A DNA stretch of 42,102 nucleotides from Fibrobacter sp. UBA1765 (GTDB lineage Bacteria; Fibrobacterota; Fibrobacteria; Fibrobacterales; Fibrobacteraceae): assembly GCA_002314675.1 (NCBI GenBank), contig DCGZ01000128.1, positions 1 to 42,102 of the forward strand, written 5' to 3'. Position numbers and translations under genes: made by a program. Below the pieces are notes generated by a model that worked only from the letters and a program-made list of their open reading frames with translations, did no database searches and had not been told where the DNA came from. Shown in pieces: positions 7,789 to 16,550 of the stretch; the stretch's first letter is position 1; each line of letters opens with the position of its first letter.

Positions 7789-8787
7789 ATGGAAAATTCA
7801 ATACCAACATACGGAATAATCCAAAAACACAAATGCCGAGGCATAAACACCTGGTACGGATGGTGCAGACGTAACAGTAAATTCAAATTTACATCGTTAA
7901 GGACCGAATCCAAAAAAGAAGCAAAGCAGTGGCTAGATAGAATGAATGCAGCTCGTTTTTTCGAGAATGTTAAGATATGGGGATTTTCCTCAATCGACAA
8001 AATAGATCCTGATAAGGAAATCGAAGCGTATGTCAACATTCCTAGAGCGCAAAATTCATCAACGACTGTATCAAATGAACTAAAACACTTTAAAAGATTT
8101 CTTGATAATGAAGGCATCGATGATTTAAACGATTTTTCAAGCGATCTAGCAGACTCTTATGTTCAATTCTTATACGACGAAGGCGTAAAGCCTAAAATTT
8201 TTGTAGCAACGGCAAAATCAATGCTAAGCAAGGCATGGCGAAGACACGGGAAAACAGAGGTTAGCCCGTTCGAAGGGATAAAGCTTGCCAAAGAAGACAA
8301 AAAAGAAAAGACATCCTGGAATTTGGACGAAATAAAGGCAATTCTCGATAAAGCAGAATCAAGCGAAATGAGAATGCTATGGGCTTTAATGGCCTACGCA
8401 GGGCTACGAATCCACGAAGCTCTTAAATTCACTAACGAAGATATTAAGGACGGATGCTTTTATGTACTTGGCAAAGGGAAAAAACAAGCTACCCTACCTA
8501 TAGGCAAAACTTTGCAAAGCGAATTCGATAGGTACAAAGGAACGTTCCCTATACAATTCAAAAGAAGAACCGTGCACAGGGAGCTTACAAAAGCATGCAA
8601 GGCCGCAGGAGTAAAAGAAGGCAGTAGCCATAGCTTTAGGCATTCTTTCTGTTCCAACATGGCAAGGTTAGGCATTAACGCCAAATACGCCCAGGAACTT
8701 ATGAGACACGCCACAAGCGCAATGACATTAGACGTTTACAGCCACGTCGTTCCGGAAGATTTAAAAAAAGTCGCAAGCCAGATTTAA
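7789..8787 (+). CDS. int: Tyrosine recombinase / prophage integrase
   Basis: The 332-aa protein is a phage-type tyrosine recombinase that would insert and excise the prophage. The N-terminal arm/SAM-like domain covers about residues 1-165 (ELKHFKRFLDNEGIDDLNDFS). The catalytic domain has R207 in YAGLRIHEAL, a beta-hairpin lysine near 229-232 (GKGKK), H281 and R284 in HSFRHSF, H307 in LMRHATS and nucleophile Y317 in DVYSHV. All expected catalytic residues are present, so it should be active. It is the only rightward gene at this end and converges on the endolysin gene with a 2-nt gap. The attachment site cannot be confirmed because the other junction is outside the window. Confidence 0.93.
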   Translation: MENSIPTYGIIQKHKCRGINTWYGWCRRNSKFKFTSLRTESKKEAKQWLDRMNAARFFENVKIWGFSSIDKIDPDKEIEAYVNIPRAQNSSTTVSNELKHFKRFLDNEGIDDLNDFSSDLADSYVQFLYDEGVKPKIFVATAKSMLSKAWRRHGKTEVSPFEGIKLAKEDKKEKTSWNLDEIKAILDKAESSEMRMLWALMAYAGLRIHEALKFTNEDIKDGCFYVLGKGKKQATLPIGKTLQSEFDRYKGTFPIQFKRRTVHRELTKACKAAGVKEGSSHSFRHSFCSNMARLGINAKYAQELMRHATSAMTLDVYSHVVPEDLKKVASQI

Positions 8788-8789
8788 AA

Positions 8790-9215
8790 TTATTTTTTGT
8801 AAAGCACCTGGTGCCTTGGAAAACTTTCCGTGAAACCTACATGGATCCACTTGATAGCCGTTCCTGGCGTGCCATCGAGAGTATAGCAGATAGCCTGGTC
8901 AATGTCAAGATCTTGCATGTGCGCAGTCACCAGCTGCCACAAAGCATTGTTGTCAGCGGCCTTGCCACTATACGCACAGACGTCGGCAGCCATGCCTTTA
9001 AGGTGGGCGCTCGTGGTGGAGCCTTTTACAGCCGCATTCACTGATGGAGAACGGTAGCAACTGTTTACGCGAATGGCTCCCTTGAAGATGTCCCTAAGAC
9101 GTTGAAGCTTTACGGCCGTATGGTAGATGTTGCTTACCACCTCCATGTCTTCCGGGACGTTTATCAGTTTTACGCTTGTTTTTGTAAGTTCCGAGAATTT
9201 AAAATTCGTTACCAT
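8790..9215 (-). CDS. Endolysin, M15-family peptidase
   Basis: The 141-aa protein matches the small Peptidase_M15 (VanY/D-Ala-D-Ala carboxypeptidase-like) phage endolysins. It has NSCYRSPSVNAAVKG, then the zinc ligands in SAHLKGMAADV (H and D), and the final HxG-type ligand in WIHVGF. It should cut peptidoglycan cross-peptides at lysis. AAAGG lies 8 nt before the ATG and overlaps the end of the holin-like gene. It is the last gene of the leftward late operon. No signal peptide is seen, so release would need the holin. Confidence 0.88.
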   Translation of the reverse strand: MVTNFKFSELTKTSVKLINVPEDMEVVSNIYHTAVKLQRLRDIFKGAIRVNSCYRSPSVNAAVKGSTTSAHLKGMAADVCAYSGKAADNNALWQLVTAHMQDLDIDQAICYTLDGTPGTAIKWIHVGFTESFPRHQVLYKK

Positions 9216-9225
9216 ATCAAACCTT

Positions 9226-9369
9226 TCAGAAAGTTACCGTAACGCCAATGATTGCCGCAGCAATCCAGTACACGACCTTGCGAATGTCGTGCGAAGTGAA
9301 CGCATAGACTATCGCAGCCGCTACGTCTAGTATAATCAGAATCAATGGGAAAATCTTCTCTCTATTCAA
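9226..9369 (-). CDS. Holin-like small membrane protein
   Basis: About 47 aa if translation begins at the TTG at 9369. It has two hydrophobic segments (IFPLILIILDVAAAIVYAF and VVYWIAAAIIGVTVTF) separated by a charged turn (TSHDIRK), the topology of small class II holins. It overlaps the end of the DUF1353 gene by 8 nt and precedes the endolysin by 10 nt. No ATG lies in this stretch, so the start is a guess; the same frame stays open upstream but only as a shadow of the DUF1353 gene. The holin role is inferred from size, topology and place. Confidence 0.55.
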   Translation of the reverse strand: MNREKIFPLILIILDVAAAIVYAFTSHDIRKVVYWIAAAIIGVTVTF

Positions 9370-9904
9370 GAGTAACCAGCCTTGCGCAGTCCAGAGAGTC
9401 GTCGCCAAAATGCTTGTTCGCGAACCACTCCACAGCCTTGTCGGCACAACCCGCCTTGAAACGTCCAATGTTAGATTCTCGCAGAGCACCACGGAAGATG
9501 TCGTCGCATTCTTCCCTGCTGAATATGCCGAAGCCCTCGTTGCCATAGAGAGCATCGTGAATTGCGCCAGCCCAGTTGTAGCGCGCATTCTTCTCGTCCC
9601 ACGAAGGCAAGAACCAGCGAAAAATCTTAGGCACGCTCAAGCCGTCGCACTTGAAGCCCGCAAGGAACTTCATCGTGTATGTTTCGCCGCTGGTAAGGTA
9701 GAGCCTTACGGTAGTGTAATTCTGCAAGGTGTAAGTGCCCTTGCATCTGTTCCACCAGCTAGTTTCAACAACAAAATTCTTTAGTGTCACGCTCATTTTT
9801 TCCCTCTTTACAAATAAGTCCGTCACAGTATCGAACCACATGCCGAAAATCACCAAAATGGCAAGGCAGGCAACAACGGCCATCATTACCAATTCCATAT
9901 TCAT
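9362..9904 (-). CDS. DUF1353 phage protein with N-terminal membrane anchor
   Basis: The 180-aa protein starts with one transmembrane helix (VMMAVVACLAILVIFGMWF). A DUF1353 domain follows from about residue 75, with FLAGFKCDGLSVPKIFRWFL and AGAIHDALYGNEG. DUF1353 proteins recur near phage lysis and baseplate genes, but their biochemical role is not known to me. The fold resembles small hydrolase-like domains, and conserved HD and D residues are visible. A second in-frame ATG (MSVTLKNF, about codon 37) could give a soluble form without the anchor. Confidence 0.7.
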   Translation of the reverse strand: MNMELVMMAVVACLAILVIFGMWFDTVTDLFVKREKMSVTLKNFVVETSWWNRCKGTYTLQNYTTVRLYLTSGETYTMKFLAGFKCDGLSVPKIFRWFLPSWDEKNARYNWAGAIHDALYGNEGFGIFSREECDDIFRGALRESNIGRFKAGCADKAVEWFANKHFGDDSLDCARLVTLE

Positions 9905-9925
9905 AACTTACCCTCAACTTGGACG

Positions 9926-10210
9926 CTACTTGGAAATGACGAGCTTGCCGTCAACAAGTAGCTTTATTTGCGTTGTCAGTTCCACAAGAGACTTTTCCAC
10001 GCCACCCATGCGGTCGCTCAGATCCTTCGTGCTCGCATCTAGGCGAGCTTCAAGGCGTGCAATGTCTAAGGCCTGCTGCTGTATGGCGCGCTGGTTGTCG
10101 TGCGCTTGGTAGCAGCCGTAACCGCCAATAACGAGAGCTATGATGGCAACGGCAGGGAACAGCCCGCACTTCTGCAATGTCACTCCGATGATGTCAAGAA
10201 TTTTGTTCAT
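9926..10210 (-). CDS. Spanin/holin-like protein: one TM plus coiled coil
   Basis: The 94-aa protein has one N-terminal membrane helix (GLFPAVAIIALVIGGYGCY) followed by a heptad-rich coiled coil (residues ~40-85, ALDIARLEARLDASTKDLS and onward). This is the layout of Rz-type i-spanins and of XhlA-like accessory proteins. It is the first gene after the tail fibres in the lysis group. A separate outer-membrane lipoprotein spanin was not found, so the assignment stays tentative. Confidence 0.5.
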   Translation of the reverse strand: MNKILDIIGVTLQKCGLFPAVAIIALVIGGYGCYQAHDNQRAIQQQALDIARLEARLDASTKDLSDRMGGVEKSLVELTTQIKLLVDGKLVISK

Positions 10211-10223
10211 CTAAAACTCTTCT

Positions 10224-12332
10224 TTATAAATCCATTCGATAGTATTTATAATTACTGCCTTCACGATACGAATATATCGTAGTACCTCTATTGCGCAGCA
10301 ACTTAAACGTAGAACCATCTGCAAACCCCATTATCGTAATGTCTTTTGACGATAAATTCAAAACATGGAAAGTTTTGCATTTAAATCGATACTGCGACAA
10401 GATTCTTTTCTCTACGATTGCAGCAACATTCATTTGCGTGGAAGAAACATCATCACCTAACGTAATTGATATACACGCACCAATAAACGCACCATCAAAT
10501 GTGCCGCTGCTAGATATATCGAGATTTTCGTTTTTCAGGTACGTCGTCTTGATTACATTGTTATCTTCATCTTTTTGTGCAGCAGTAGCTATATCAGATC
10601 GCTGGACATGGATATTATACGTTTCACCATCTTTGTCCAACGGCAATTTATTCTGCTTGCTATTATCCAAGCTGGATACCGCATTCCTTACAGCCTTTTG
10701 CGAAGGTACTTTATCTTCATTGGAAGCATTCAAGTTCTGGACAATGTTCTCCTTATCAAATTTATTATTAGCAAGTGCCCGAACATTGCTATCTACGTTG
10801 CTAAGCAGTCGTCCAACCGTTGTACGCCTGGGCAATCCAACAGCCCCATTCTTAACATCCTGTACTAGTACAACGTCAGAACTCGAAACGTCATAACTAT
10901 CGGAGTCAGGGCGTTCTGCTGAATTGTTAAAAATTCCTTCAGCCGTCCCTGAAGTTGCGTTGGAGGCGGAGACATCTAGCTTGCCGTTGATGGCTGTTTC
11001 CAATGCAGAACCGGACTTGGCAGCGGATGCACTTGACGCATGGTCGGCTTCCGGGTAAACTATACCTCCACCAGCAGCATTATACGCATTGTAGTTGGTT
11101 CCGTCGTAGACAACTTCGTACCAACTAACCGCCAAATTATTGCTTGTGCCGTTAGCTCTCGCCCCATTGATAAAGAGCGGCTTGGCCCCTTGGCAATTCA
11201 CATTCAGGCTCAAGTTGCCAGTATTTGCGTTTACCGCATCGACACGGAGCCTAAAGTGGGCTCCCTTGACAAGATACGCCCCATTGACAAATACGTTCTT
11301 CGTTGCATACGCAGCCTGCCCGTTTATGTACGCGACATCGGTAGGAATCGCGCTGGAGTCGCAAGCGTCCGGAAGCATATACATACAGGTTCCGTTCCAG
11401 AAGAACCAATGGGAGCCAGCAGTGATGGTCTTCACGGTTGAACTCGTTGCCGTCCAGGTATTGTCGGCGGTCAGAAGGTAGAGAGCCTTTGCGCCCTTGC
11501 CATTGACGTTGATCGTCGGCGTGTTCGCCGTATTCGCATTCGCGATGTAGGCTTTGAATACTCTAGACCCTGTGTAGACGAACTGAGCGAAGTCGATAGC
11601 CTTTGCTGCAGTACCTGCTGCTGTGCCCGAATAACCCGTGATGTCTTTGGCGTACACGTTTGTTGTGGTGTTGGCATCACCGCTTTCCTGGAGACCGTTG
11701 TTGGCACAATCATAGGTAGTTCGGCCAGCCATGTTCTTGTAGTAAGTCGTGTAGTCCGTATTGGCACAGGAATCATACAAGGTTGCGGAGCAGTTCTCCT
11801 GGCTAATGACCTTCATGGTAATCGTGCGTTCATTCCCTGCAGTAGTATTGTTATTGCAGTTGTACAGGCACACACCCAGTTTCCAGTTAGCCGTAGCTGT
11901 AGATGGTCGGTAAGCAACGAAGTAATACATAGGGCGGTAAGATGTATTCCTGTGGTTGTTCCACATGGCAGAACATATAGTGTCATTGCCACCGGCTCCA
12001 TAAATCAAGCAATCATGCGTAGATGTGTATGTTACATTGTCATTAGAACGCTTGTAACTTGCCTCTATCCTTACTCGAAGCTTGAAAATCTTACTCGTAT
12101 CCGATACATGGGCCAAGTCTATCATTATGAAGTCAGCGCCATTTCCATTAGTATTGGAAGAGGCGATGAGGCTTGTATATGTTTTTTCGGCAATAGGTTC
12201 TTGGACTTCCGTGAAATTGTGCGTATGCATCTTCGGGGCAAAGGTAGACGGCTTTCCGCTCACATTGTCCCACTTGACTCCAATCTCGTGCTTTACACCC
12301 AGCTTATCCTTTATACGTGTTATAATAGACAT
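10224..12332 (-). CDS. Large tail fibre / receptor-binding protein
   Basis: The 702-aa protein is the largest fibre gene and the most distal. The start (MSIITRIKDKLGVKHEIG) resembles that of the upstream fibre (IKRLKDKNGNMHTIG), suggesting a shared attachment segment. The central part is rich in N, T, A, S and G with repeated units such as FKAYIANANTANTPTINVNGKGAKAL and FRLRVDAVNANTGNLSLNVNCQGAKPL. A collar-type stretch (NSAERPDSDSYDVSSSDVVLVQD) comes next. The C-terminal 170 residues are unlike the rest and may bind the receptor. AGGAA precedes the ATG. No tail-fibre assembly (Tfa) gene follows. Confidence 0.75.
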   Translation of the reverse strand: MSIITRIKDKLGVKHEIGVKWDNVSGKPSTFAPKMHTHNFTEVQEPIAEKTYTSLIASSNTNGNGADFIMIDLAHVSDTSKIFKLRVRIEASYKRSNDNVTYTSTHDCLIYGAGGNDTICSAMWNNHRNTSYRPMYYFVAYRPSTATANWKLGVCLYNCNNNTTAGNERTITMKVISQENCSATLYDSCANTDYTTYYKNMAGRTTYDCANNGLQESGDANTTTNVYAKDITGYSGTAAGTAAKAIDFAQFVYTGSRVFKAYIANANTANTPTINVNGKGAKALYLLTADNTWTATSSTVKTITAGSHWFFWNGTCMYMLPDACDSSAIPTDVAYINGQAAYATKNVFVNGAYLVKGAHFRLRVDAVNANTGNLSLNVNCQGAKPLFINGARANGTSNNLAVSWYEVVYDGTNYNAYNAAGGGIVYPEADHASSASAAKSGSALETAINGKLDVSASNATSGTAEGIFNNSAERPDSDSYDVSSSDVVLVQDVKNGAVGLPRRTTVGRLLSNVDSNVRALANNKFDKENIVQNLNASNEDKVPSQKAVRNAVSSLDNSKQNKLPLDKDGETYNIHVQRSDIATAAQKDEDNNVIKTTYLKNENLDISSSGTFDGAFIGACISITLGDDVSSTQMNVAAIVEKRILSQYRFKCKTFHVLNLSSKDITIMGFADGSTFKLLRNRGTTIYSYREGSNYKYYRMDL

Positions 12333-12343
12333 TCAAAAAGTTC

Positions 12344-14083
12344 CTAGGAAAGTTCCACGTAATATCCATCGTCGTCATTGCCGACGGAAAGACCGACCGT
12401 ACCGTTCATAGGAGTAAATCCTAGCGCATCGGTCACGTTCTTTGAAGTGATTTCACTACGGATGGTCGCAGAGGACTTGTTCTCAACGTTTCCGAGACCA
12501 ACGTCACCCTTGGCAAGAGCCGAACCGAGAACGACATGGCCCTGGGCATCCATGCCGACCTTCTTTGCGGCAGCAGTAGCGGCAGTGAACGAAGGATGAG
12601 TGTACACCGTCGTCTCTGTCTCATCTATCTTGATGTTGCCGTTGGTTGTACTTGCCTCGACCTTTTTGGCACCTGCGGATACACCTTCAAGCTTGGAGTA
12701 ATGTTCCTTGCTCATGAGGCCCGTCTGACTTCCAGAAGCGCTCCGCACGGTCTTCTTGGTGGCGGTTATCTCGCCATTTGCGTTCTGCGTAATGGTCGCG
12801 ATGAACGTGGCGCTAGTGCCACTTTCAGTCGGGTCTGACTTGGCGCTCTGCGTCGTCTTGTAGTCGCCACTTGCCTGCTTGCCGTCCAGGGCTGCCTTGA
12901 CCAGCTTCTCGCTAGGAACCTTGTCATCACTCGCTGCGGTTCCCCATGATGTCGCAATGGCACTAGAGTCAACCTTAGCGTCAAGAGATGTCTTGACAAG
13001 CTTCTCGCTAGGATATGCGGTGTCGCTTGGAGTTTTCTGCCATGCAGTCTTCTTGTTGTTTTTGTTTTCGGTATTGTCGGTAGCAATATTGACTGCGGTG
13101 ATTTTGCCGTCAGTCTCAGTAACCTTTACCTGCACATTGGTTCCGTCCGTGCTAGTTATGGTCGCATCCAGAGCGCCAATTTTGTCCGTCACCGTCTTGA
13201 CCGTGGCGGCCTTGTTAGATGATGCGTTGTATGTGCCATCAAAGCTTACTGTTGCCTGCTTGCCGTCCAGGGCTGACTTGACCAGCTTCTCGCTAGGAAC
13301 CTTGTCATCACTCGCTGTGGTTCCCCATGATGTTGCTATAGATGTCTTGTCAATTTTCCCATCCCACGCTTCAACCTTGCCTTCGGTTACCTTGTCAAGT
13401 TCTGCCTTGTTTGAATGGGTATGATGGATTGTAGAATCGCCGCTAACCTGACTGTGACTGTACGCAGTCTTGCCTCTGTCGCCTCGGTATGCAGTAGATG
13501 AAGTTTCGCCAAGCGCAAGGCTCGAACTTATTTCGGAATACTGGGTGCCGCTCCAGCGGTATGTCTTGGAGTCTGTAAGGTTGACGTAGATTTTCCCGCT
13601 TACGGCGGTAATCTCGATGGTGTGGGCGGCATCCTGGTAGAACTTGCCGTTGTATAGGTAGCCTTCAATGACATCGTCAACGAAGGACGGCAACTGCGAC
13701 GCAGGAATCTTCGCTTCGGCATCAAGAGTTGCAAAGCCATTGGCCACGCCAGCCTTGGCGGAATCCATTGGAGTGTATCCGAGGGCGTTGGTCACGTTAG
13801 CCGATGTTATTTCGCCACGGATTGTGGCGCTGCTCTTGTTTTCCACGTTGCCTAGACCAATCTGCGACTTGGTTACCTTGTGCGGATTCGTCTGGTCGTT
13901 CTTGTGGTTGGTCAGGGCTGTTGCCGCATCACCAGCAGCTGCGTCGATGGCAGCCTTGACGGCCGAAGAATACGGGACATTTGTGGTTGCCCCGGAGAGC
14001 GTACTTTCGTAGGCGCTGACATCTGCATCACCAATGGTGTGCATGTTGCCGTTCTTGTCTTTCAGTCTCTTAATCTTAGCCAT
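12344..14083 (-). CDS. Repeat-rich tail fibre protein
   Basis: The 579-aa protein carries internal repeats. The unit SWGTAASDDKVPSEKLVKAALDGKQ occurs in at least three or four versions. The unit GLGNVENKSSATIR-EIT-NVT-ALG-TPM occurs near both ends. The second unit is the phage-fibre motif commonly seen next to NPHKVT (also present here), which builds a triple-stranded shaft. GGAGG lies 7 nt before the ATG. It overlaps neither neighbour but is tightly packed. It is probably a shaft fibre acting with the proteins on either side. Confidence 0.75.
   Translation of the reverse strand: MAKIKRLKDKNGNMHTIGDADVSAYESTLSGATTNVPYSSAVKAAIDAAAGDAATALTNHKNDQTNPHKVTKSQIGLGNVENKSSATIRGEITSANVTNALGYTPMDSAKAGVANGFATLDAEAKIPASQLPSFVDDVIEGYLYNGKFYQDAAHTIEITAVSGKIYVNLTDSKTYRWSGTQYSEISSSLALGETSSTAYRGDRGKTAYSHSQVSGDSTIHHTHSNKAELDKVTEGKVEAWDGKIDKTSIATSWGTTASDDKVPSEKLVKSALDGKQATVSFDGTYNASSNKAATVKTVTDKIGALDATITSTDGTNVQVKVTETDGKITAVNIATDNTENKNNKKTAWQKTPSDTAYPSEKLVKTSLDAKVDSSAIATSWGTAASDDKVPSEKLVKAALDGKQASGDYKTTQSAKSDPTESGTSATFIATITQNANGEITATKKTVRSASGSQTGLMSKEHYSKLEGVSAGAKKVEASTTNGNIKIDETETTVYTHPSFTAATAAAKKVGMDAQGHVVLGSALAKGDVGLGNVENKSSATIRSEITSKNVTDALGFTPMNGTVGLSVGNDDDGYYVELS
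12871..12954. repeat. 84-bp fibre repeat, copy 1
   Basis: Nearly identical (about three mismatches) to 13252-13335, in the same reading frame and orientation within the same fibre gene. A third, diverged copy covers about 12980-13015. Confidence 0.8.
13252..13335. repeat. 84-bp fibre repeat, copy 2
   Basis: Partner of 12871-12954. Homologous recombination between the two copies would delete 381 bp in frame (127 codons) and shorten the fibre without breaking it. Confidence 0.8.
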
Positions 14084-14084
14084 T

Positions 14085-15554
14085 CTAGGCCTCCATAATG
14101 AAAAATTCTACAACGTCGGAATCAACCTTCATGTCTAACGTCTTGCTCTTCAAGTCTTGCAAGTCTCCCTCAAGCGCAGTTATCTTTGCGTCCCTTTCCT
14201 CAAGGGCATCGACCAAGCCACTTACATCAGCCATTACAGGCTGGCGGCGGCTGATGCTTACCTTTCCGTCGGTCTCCTTGACGGCGGTCACGAACTGGTT
14301 GGCAACGGCGGCGTCATTGACATCAAGGGCGTTAATCTTGTCCGTTACGGTCTTGACCGTGGCGACCTTGTTGCTCTTGTAGTTGAATGTGCCGTCGCAC
14401 ATCTTGCCGTTAAGGAATTGCTCCCAGTAGGAATTGGACGGTTGCGTCGGTCTCGTATGACTGGAGTTTCCGATGCGCCCAAGGAACTTGATGTAGCCGG
14501 CATCCGATTTGTTGTTTGCGTATTCCAGCAGTATGCTGCGTGCATAGTCTGGCTTATCGTCCGACCCTGGGCTATCAACATCGAATAGACAGAAGCAATC
14601 CACCTTGAATCCAGCCGTCTGTTCATCCGTAACAAGGATAGGCGGGACATTAGTCAATGTGTTCGTGGTGGTGCTAGCATCAGAATAGAACGTAGCAGCG
14701 TAAGGAACAGGCTTTCTTGCGAAATAGTCAAGGATAGTCATGAATACATCCTGCCCTTCTTCGAAAGCCACCATGTTCGTTCCGTGAGCTACGGAGTCGA
14801 TAAGGTCACGCAGTTCCCGCTCGCGGCCTACAGCATCTTCAATCTTGTCATAAGACGAAAGGTCTATGGACATGGTGCCTATGAGGCTCCATGCAGTACC
14901 GTCGCTAATCCACTCCTCGTACTGGTCTCGAACTTCGGGGTCGGTACTTACCTGGACGAGGTAAATCTTGCCAAGCTGAGCTTCGCTCGCCTCCGGCTTC
15001 TGCTGACCGTATGGCACGACAATGTAGCCGGACCAGTTGCGGATAAATCCGTCCACCTGTTCCTTGGTATAGGCCCCGACCTGCGCCGCAGTGACCTCGT
15101 GTGGGTTGGAACGGTCGGAGACGTGAGTGGAAAGAGCGTTCGCATTGGATTTATCGCCAAGCGTTCTCGCTTGTATTTCAGCATCTATTTTTTTTAAGAT
15201 TTCTTCAGGATCGAAACCTATTATTTCTTCTAAAGAAAATAAGATTTCGAAAAAAGAACCATTGTAGAATAGAACAGAATTCTTTTCAACCGGCATGGGT
15301 TCACCATCCATACCATTTAAAACTATTCCGGAATCAGAGACTACATAAAAATCCCCATTTCTACAATCTTCTACAGAATTAAGTTCATCAACCGTAACCC
15401 GACTGAACCTTAAGCGAATAGCACCGCGTTCTATAGCATCTGCAATCTTATCAGCGATGGCAGACATAGCCTCTTCTACCGAAACAGAAGAGTTCTGAGC
15501 ATTACTTTCGCCAACGCTTACAAGATCTATTTTTAGCTGTTCCCGCATTTCCAT
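14085..15554 (-). CDS. Tail fibre/appendage protein with NPHEVT motif
   Basis: The 489-aa protein has an N-terminal helical part (EEAMSAIADKIADAIERGAI), a carbohydrate-binding-like stretch (NGDFYVVSDSGIVLNG), the fibre motif SDRSNPHEVTAAQVGAYT, and a C-terminal coiled coil (LVDALEERDAKITALEGDLQDLKSK). The repeat SNKVATVKTVTDKINALD is shared with the next fibre (SSNKAATVKTVTDKIGALD), so the two genes exchange or share modules. It is probably a trimeric fibre segment. I cannot name a family for the middle part. Confidence 0.65.
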   Translation of the reverse strand: MEMREQLKIDLVSVGESNAQNSSVSVEEAMSAIADKIADAIERGAIRLRFSRVTVDELNSVEDCRNGDFYVVSDSGIVLNGMDGEPMPVEKNSVLFYNGSFFEILFSLEEIIGFDPEEILKKIDAEIQARTLGDKSNANALSTHVSDRSNPHEVTAAQVGAYTKEQVDGFIRNWSGYIVVPYGQQKPEASEAQLGKIYLVQVSTDPEVRDQYEEWISDGTAWSLIGTMSIDLSSYDKIEDAVGRERELRDLIDSVAHGTNMVAFEEGQDVFMTILDYFARKPVPYAATFYSDASTTTNTLTNVPPILVTDEQTAGFKVDCFCLFDVDSPGSDDKPDYARSILLEYANNKSDAGYIKFLGRIGNSSHTRPTQPSNSYWEQFLNGKMCDGTFNYKSNKVATVKTVTDKINALDVNDAAVANQFVTAVKETDGKVSISRRQPVMADVSGLVDALEERDAKITALEGDLQDLKSKTLDMKVDSDVVEFFIMEA

Positions 15555-15557
15555 ACG

Positions 15558-16547
15558 CTAACTCAATTTACGCCATGCACCGTTCAAATAAACATTTAAT
15601 ACAACCTTATCGAACTCATAAGATACGTACATAGAGCCTTCAGAAGGCAAACCGGGCTTATTTGTCGGAAGCTCTAATTCAGTAAAGCCTGCATGGCCAC
15701 TAAGAGCTTCGACATAAGCTACGCCAAAACGGCAGTTACCTCCAAAAGAAGCATCACCAAGAACATCTACACTAGATAAAGTCGATTTTCCGGCAACAGA
15801 AATAGCCCCTTTGAAGTTTACCGCCGCATGGAACGTAGCCTTCGCAAACGAAACAAACGCACTTTCAGCAGATATCGTAACACCCTTTATAAAGGACGCT
15901 AATTTATTGAAAACCGTAGTCGCATCAACACAAACAGGTTCTTCATCAGGAGACACGAGTTTTGAAAATGCACCTTCAGAACCACTGATACTTCGCCCAG
16001 CAATTTTCCCAGCAGAATTAAGATTGCCCTTCAAAAGAAGGGAATTAGCATAAATATCATGCGCATTAAGGATATTTTTAAACACAGCCGCATCGGCACT
16101 CGTAACTACCGTATAAGACGAATTTACGCCGCTAAAAATAACCGCACCAAATTCAGGTACTTCGCACTCCCAGCCATTAGAACTAAATCTAAATGCAGAT
16201 CCATTTTTATGACGGGCAATGCCAAGAATCCCCTTAAACCCACTTACACTTACGGCAGGATCATCTCCAACTAAATCACAAATTACAACCGCATTACCTG
16301 AGCATTTACTAAGGTCAAGATTCCCGTGGCCAACAAAATTATCCAACACCCGCCCCTTCAAAGCGTCAAATAATTGAGAATCATCAGACTCATCAAGAGC
16401 ATTGCCAAAGCCTTCCACGACATTCGCCAATTCCTCTTGAACAGAATTGAACCATTCAGCGTTTAGATCTGTAGCTTCAAATCCAGATTCCGGATCGCCG
16501 TTTGTAAACTTTCCATCAATAGCAGTTTCCGTATTGATCCTACGCAT
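15558..16547 (-). CDS. Tail fibre N-terminal (baseplate-attached) protein
   Basis: The 329-aa protein begins with the attachment module of Mu/P2-type fibres (FTNGDPESGFEATDLNAEWFNSVQEELANVVEGFG). A beta-helical-looking part follows with repeated short hydrophobic strands (FKNILNAHDIYANSLLLKGNLNSAGKIAG). The C-terminus ends in a small compact strand set (GSMYVSYEFDKVVLNVYLNGAWRKLS) that resembles a generic fibre tip. It is 3 nt from the baseplate gene upstream, so it is probably the first fibre segment on the baseplate. Confidence 0.72.
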   Translation of the reverse strand: MRRINTETAIDGKFTNGDPESGFEATDLNAEWFNSVQEELANVVEGFGNALDESDDSQLFDALKGRVLDNFVGHGNLDLSKCSGNAVVICDLVGDDPAVSVSGFKGILGIARHKNGSAFRFSSNGWECEVPEFGAVIFSGVNSSYTVVTSADAAVFKNILNAHDIYANSLLLKGNLNSAGKIAGRSISGSEGAFSKLVSPDEEPVCVDATTVFNKLASFIKGVTISAESAFVSFAKATFHAAVNFKGAISVAGKSTLSSVDVLGDASFGGNCRFGVAYVEALSGHAGFTELELPTNKPGLPSEGSMYVSYEFDKVVLNVYLNGAWRKLS

Positions 16548-16550
16548 AAA

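Noticed and set aside
14085..15197. Plus-strand ORFs across the fibre genes (e.g. 14784-15197, 14157-14588)
   Set aside because: Shadows of the minus-strand fibre genes; no ribosome sites and no domain features.
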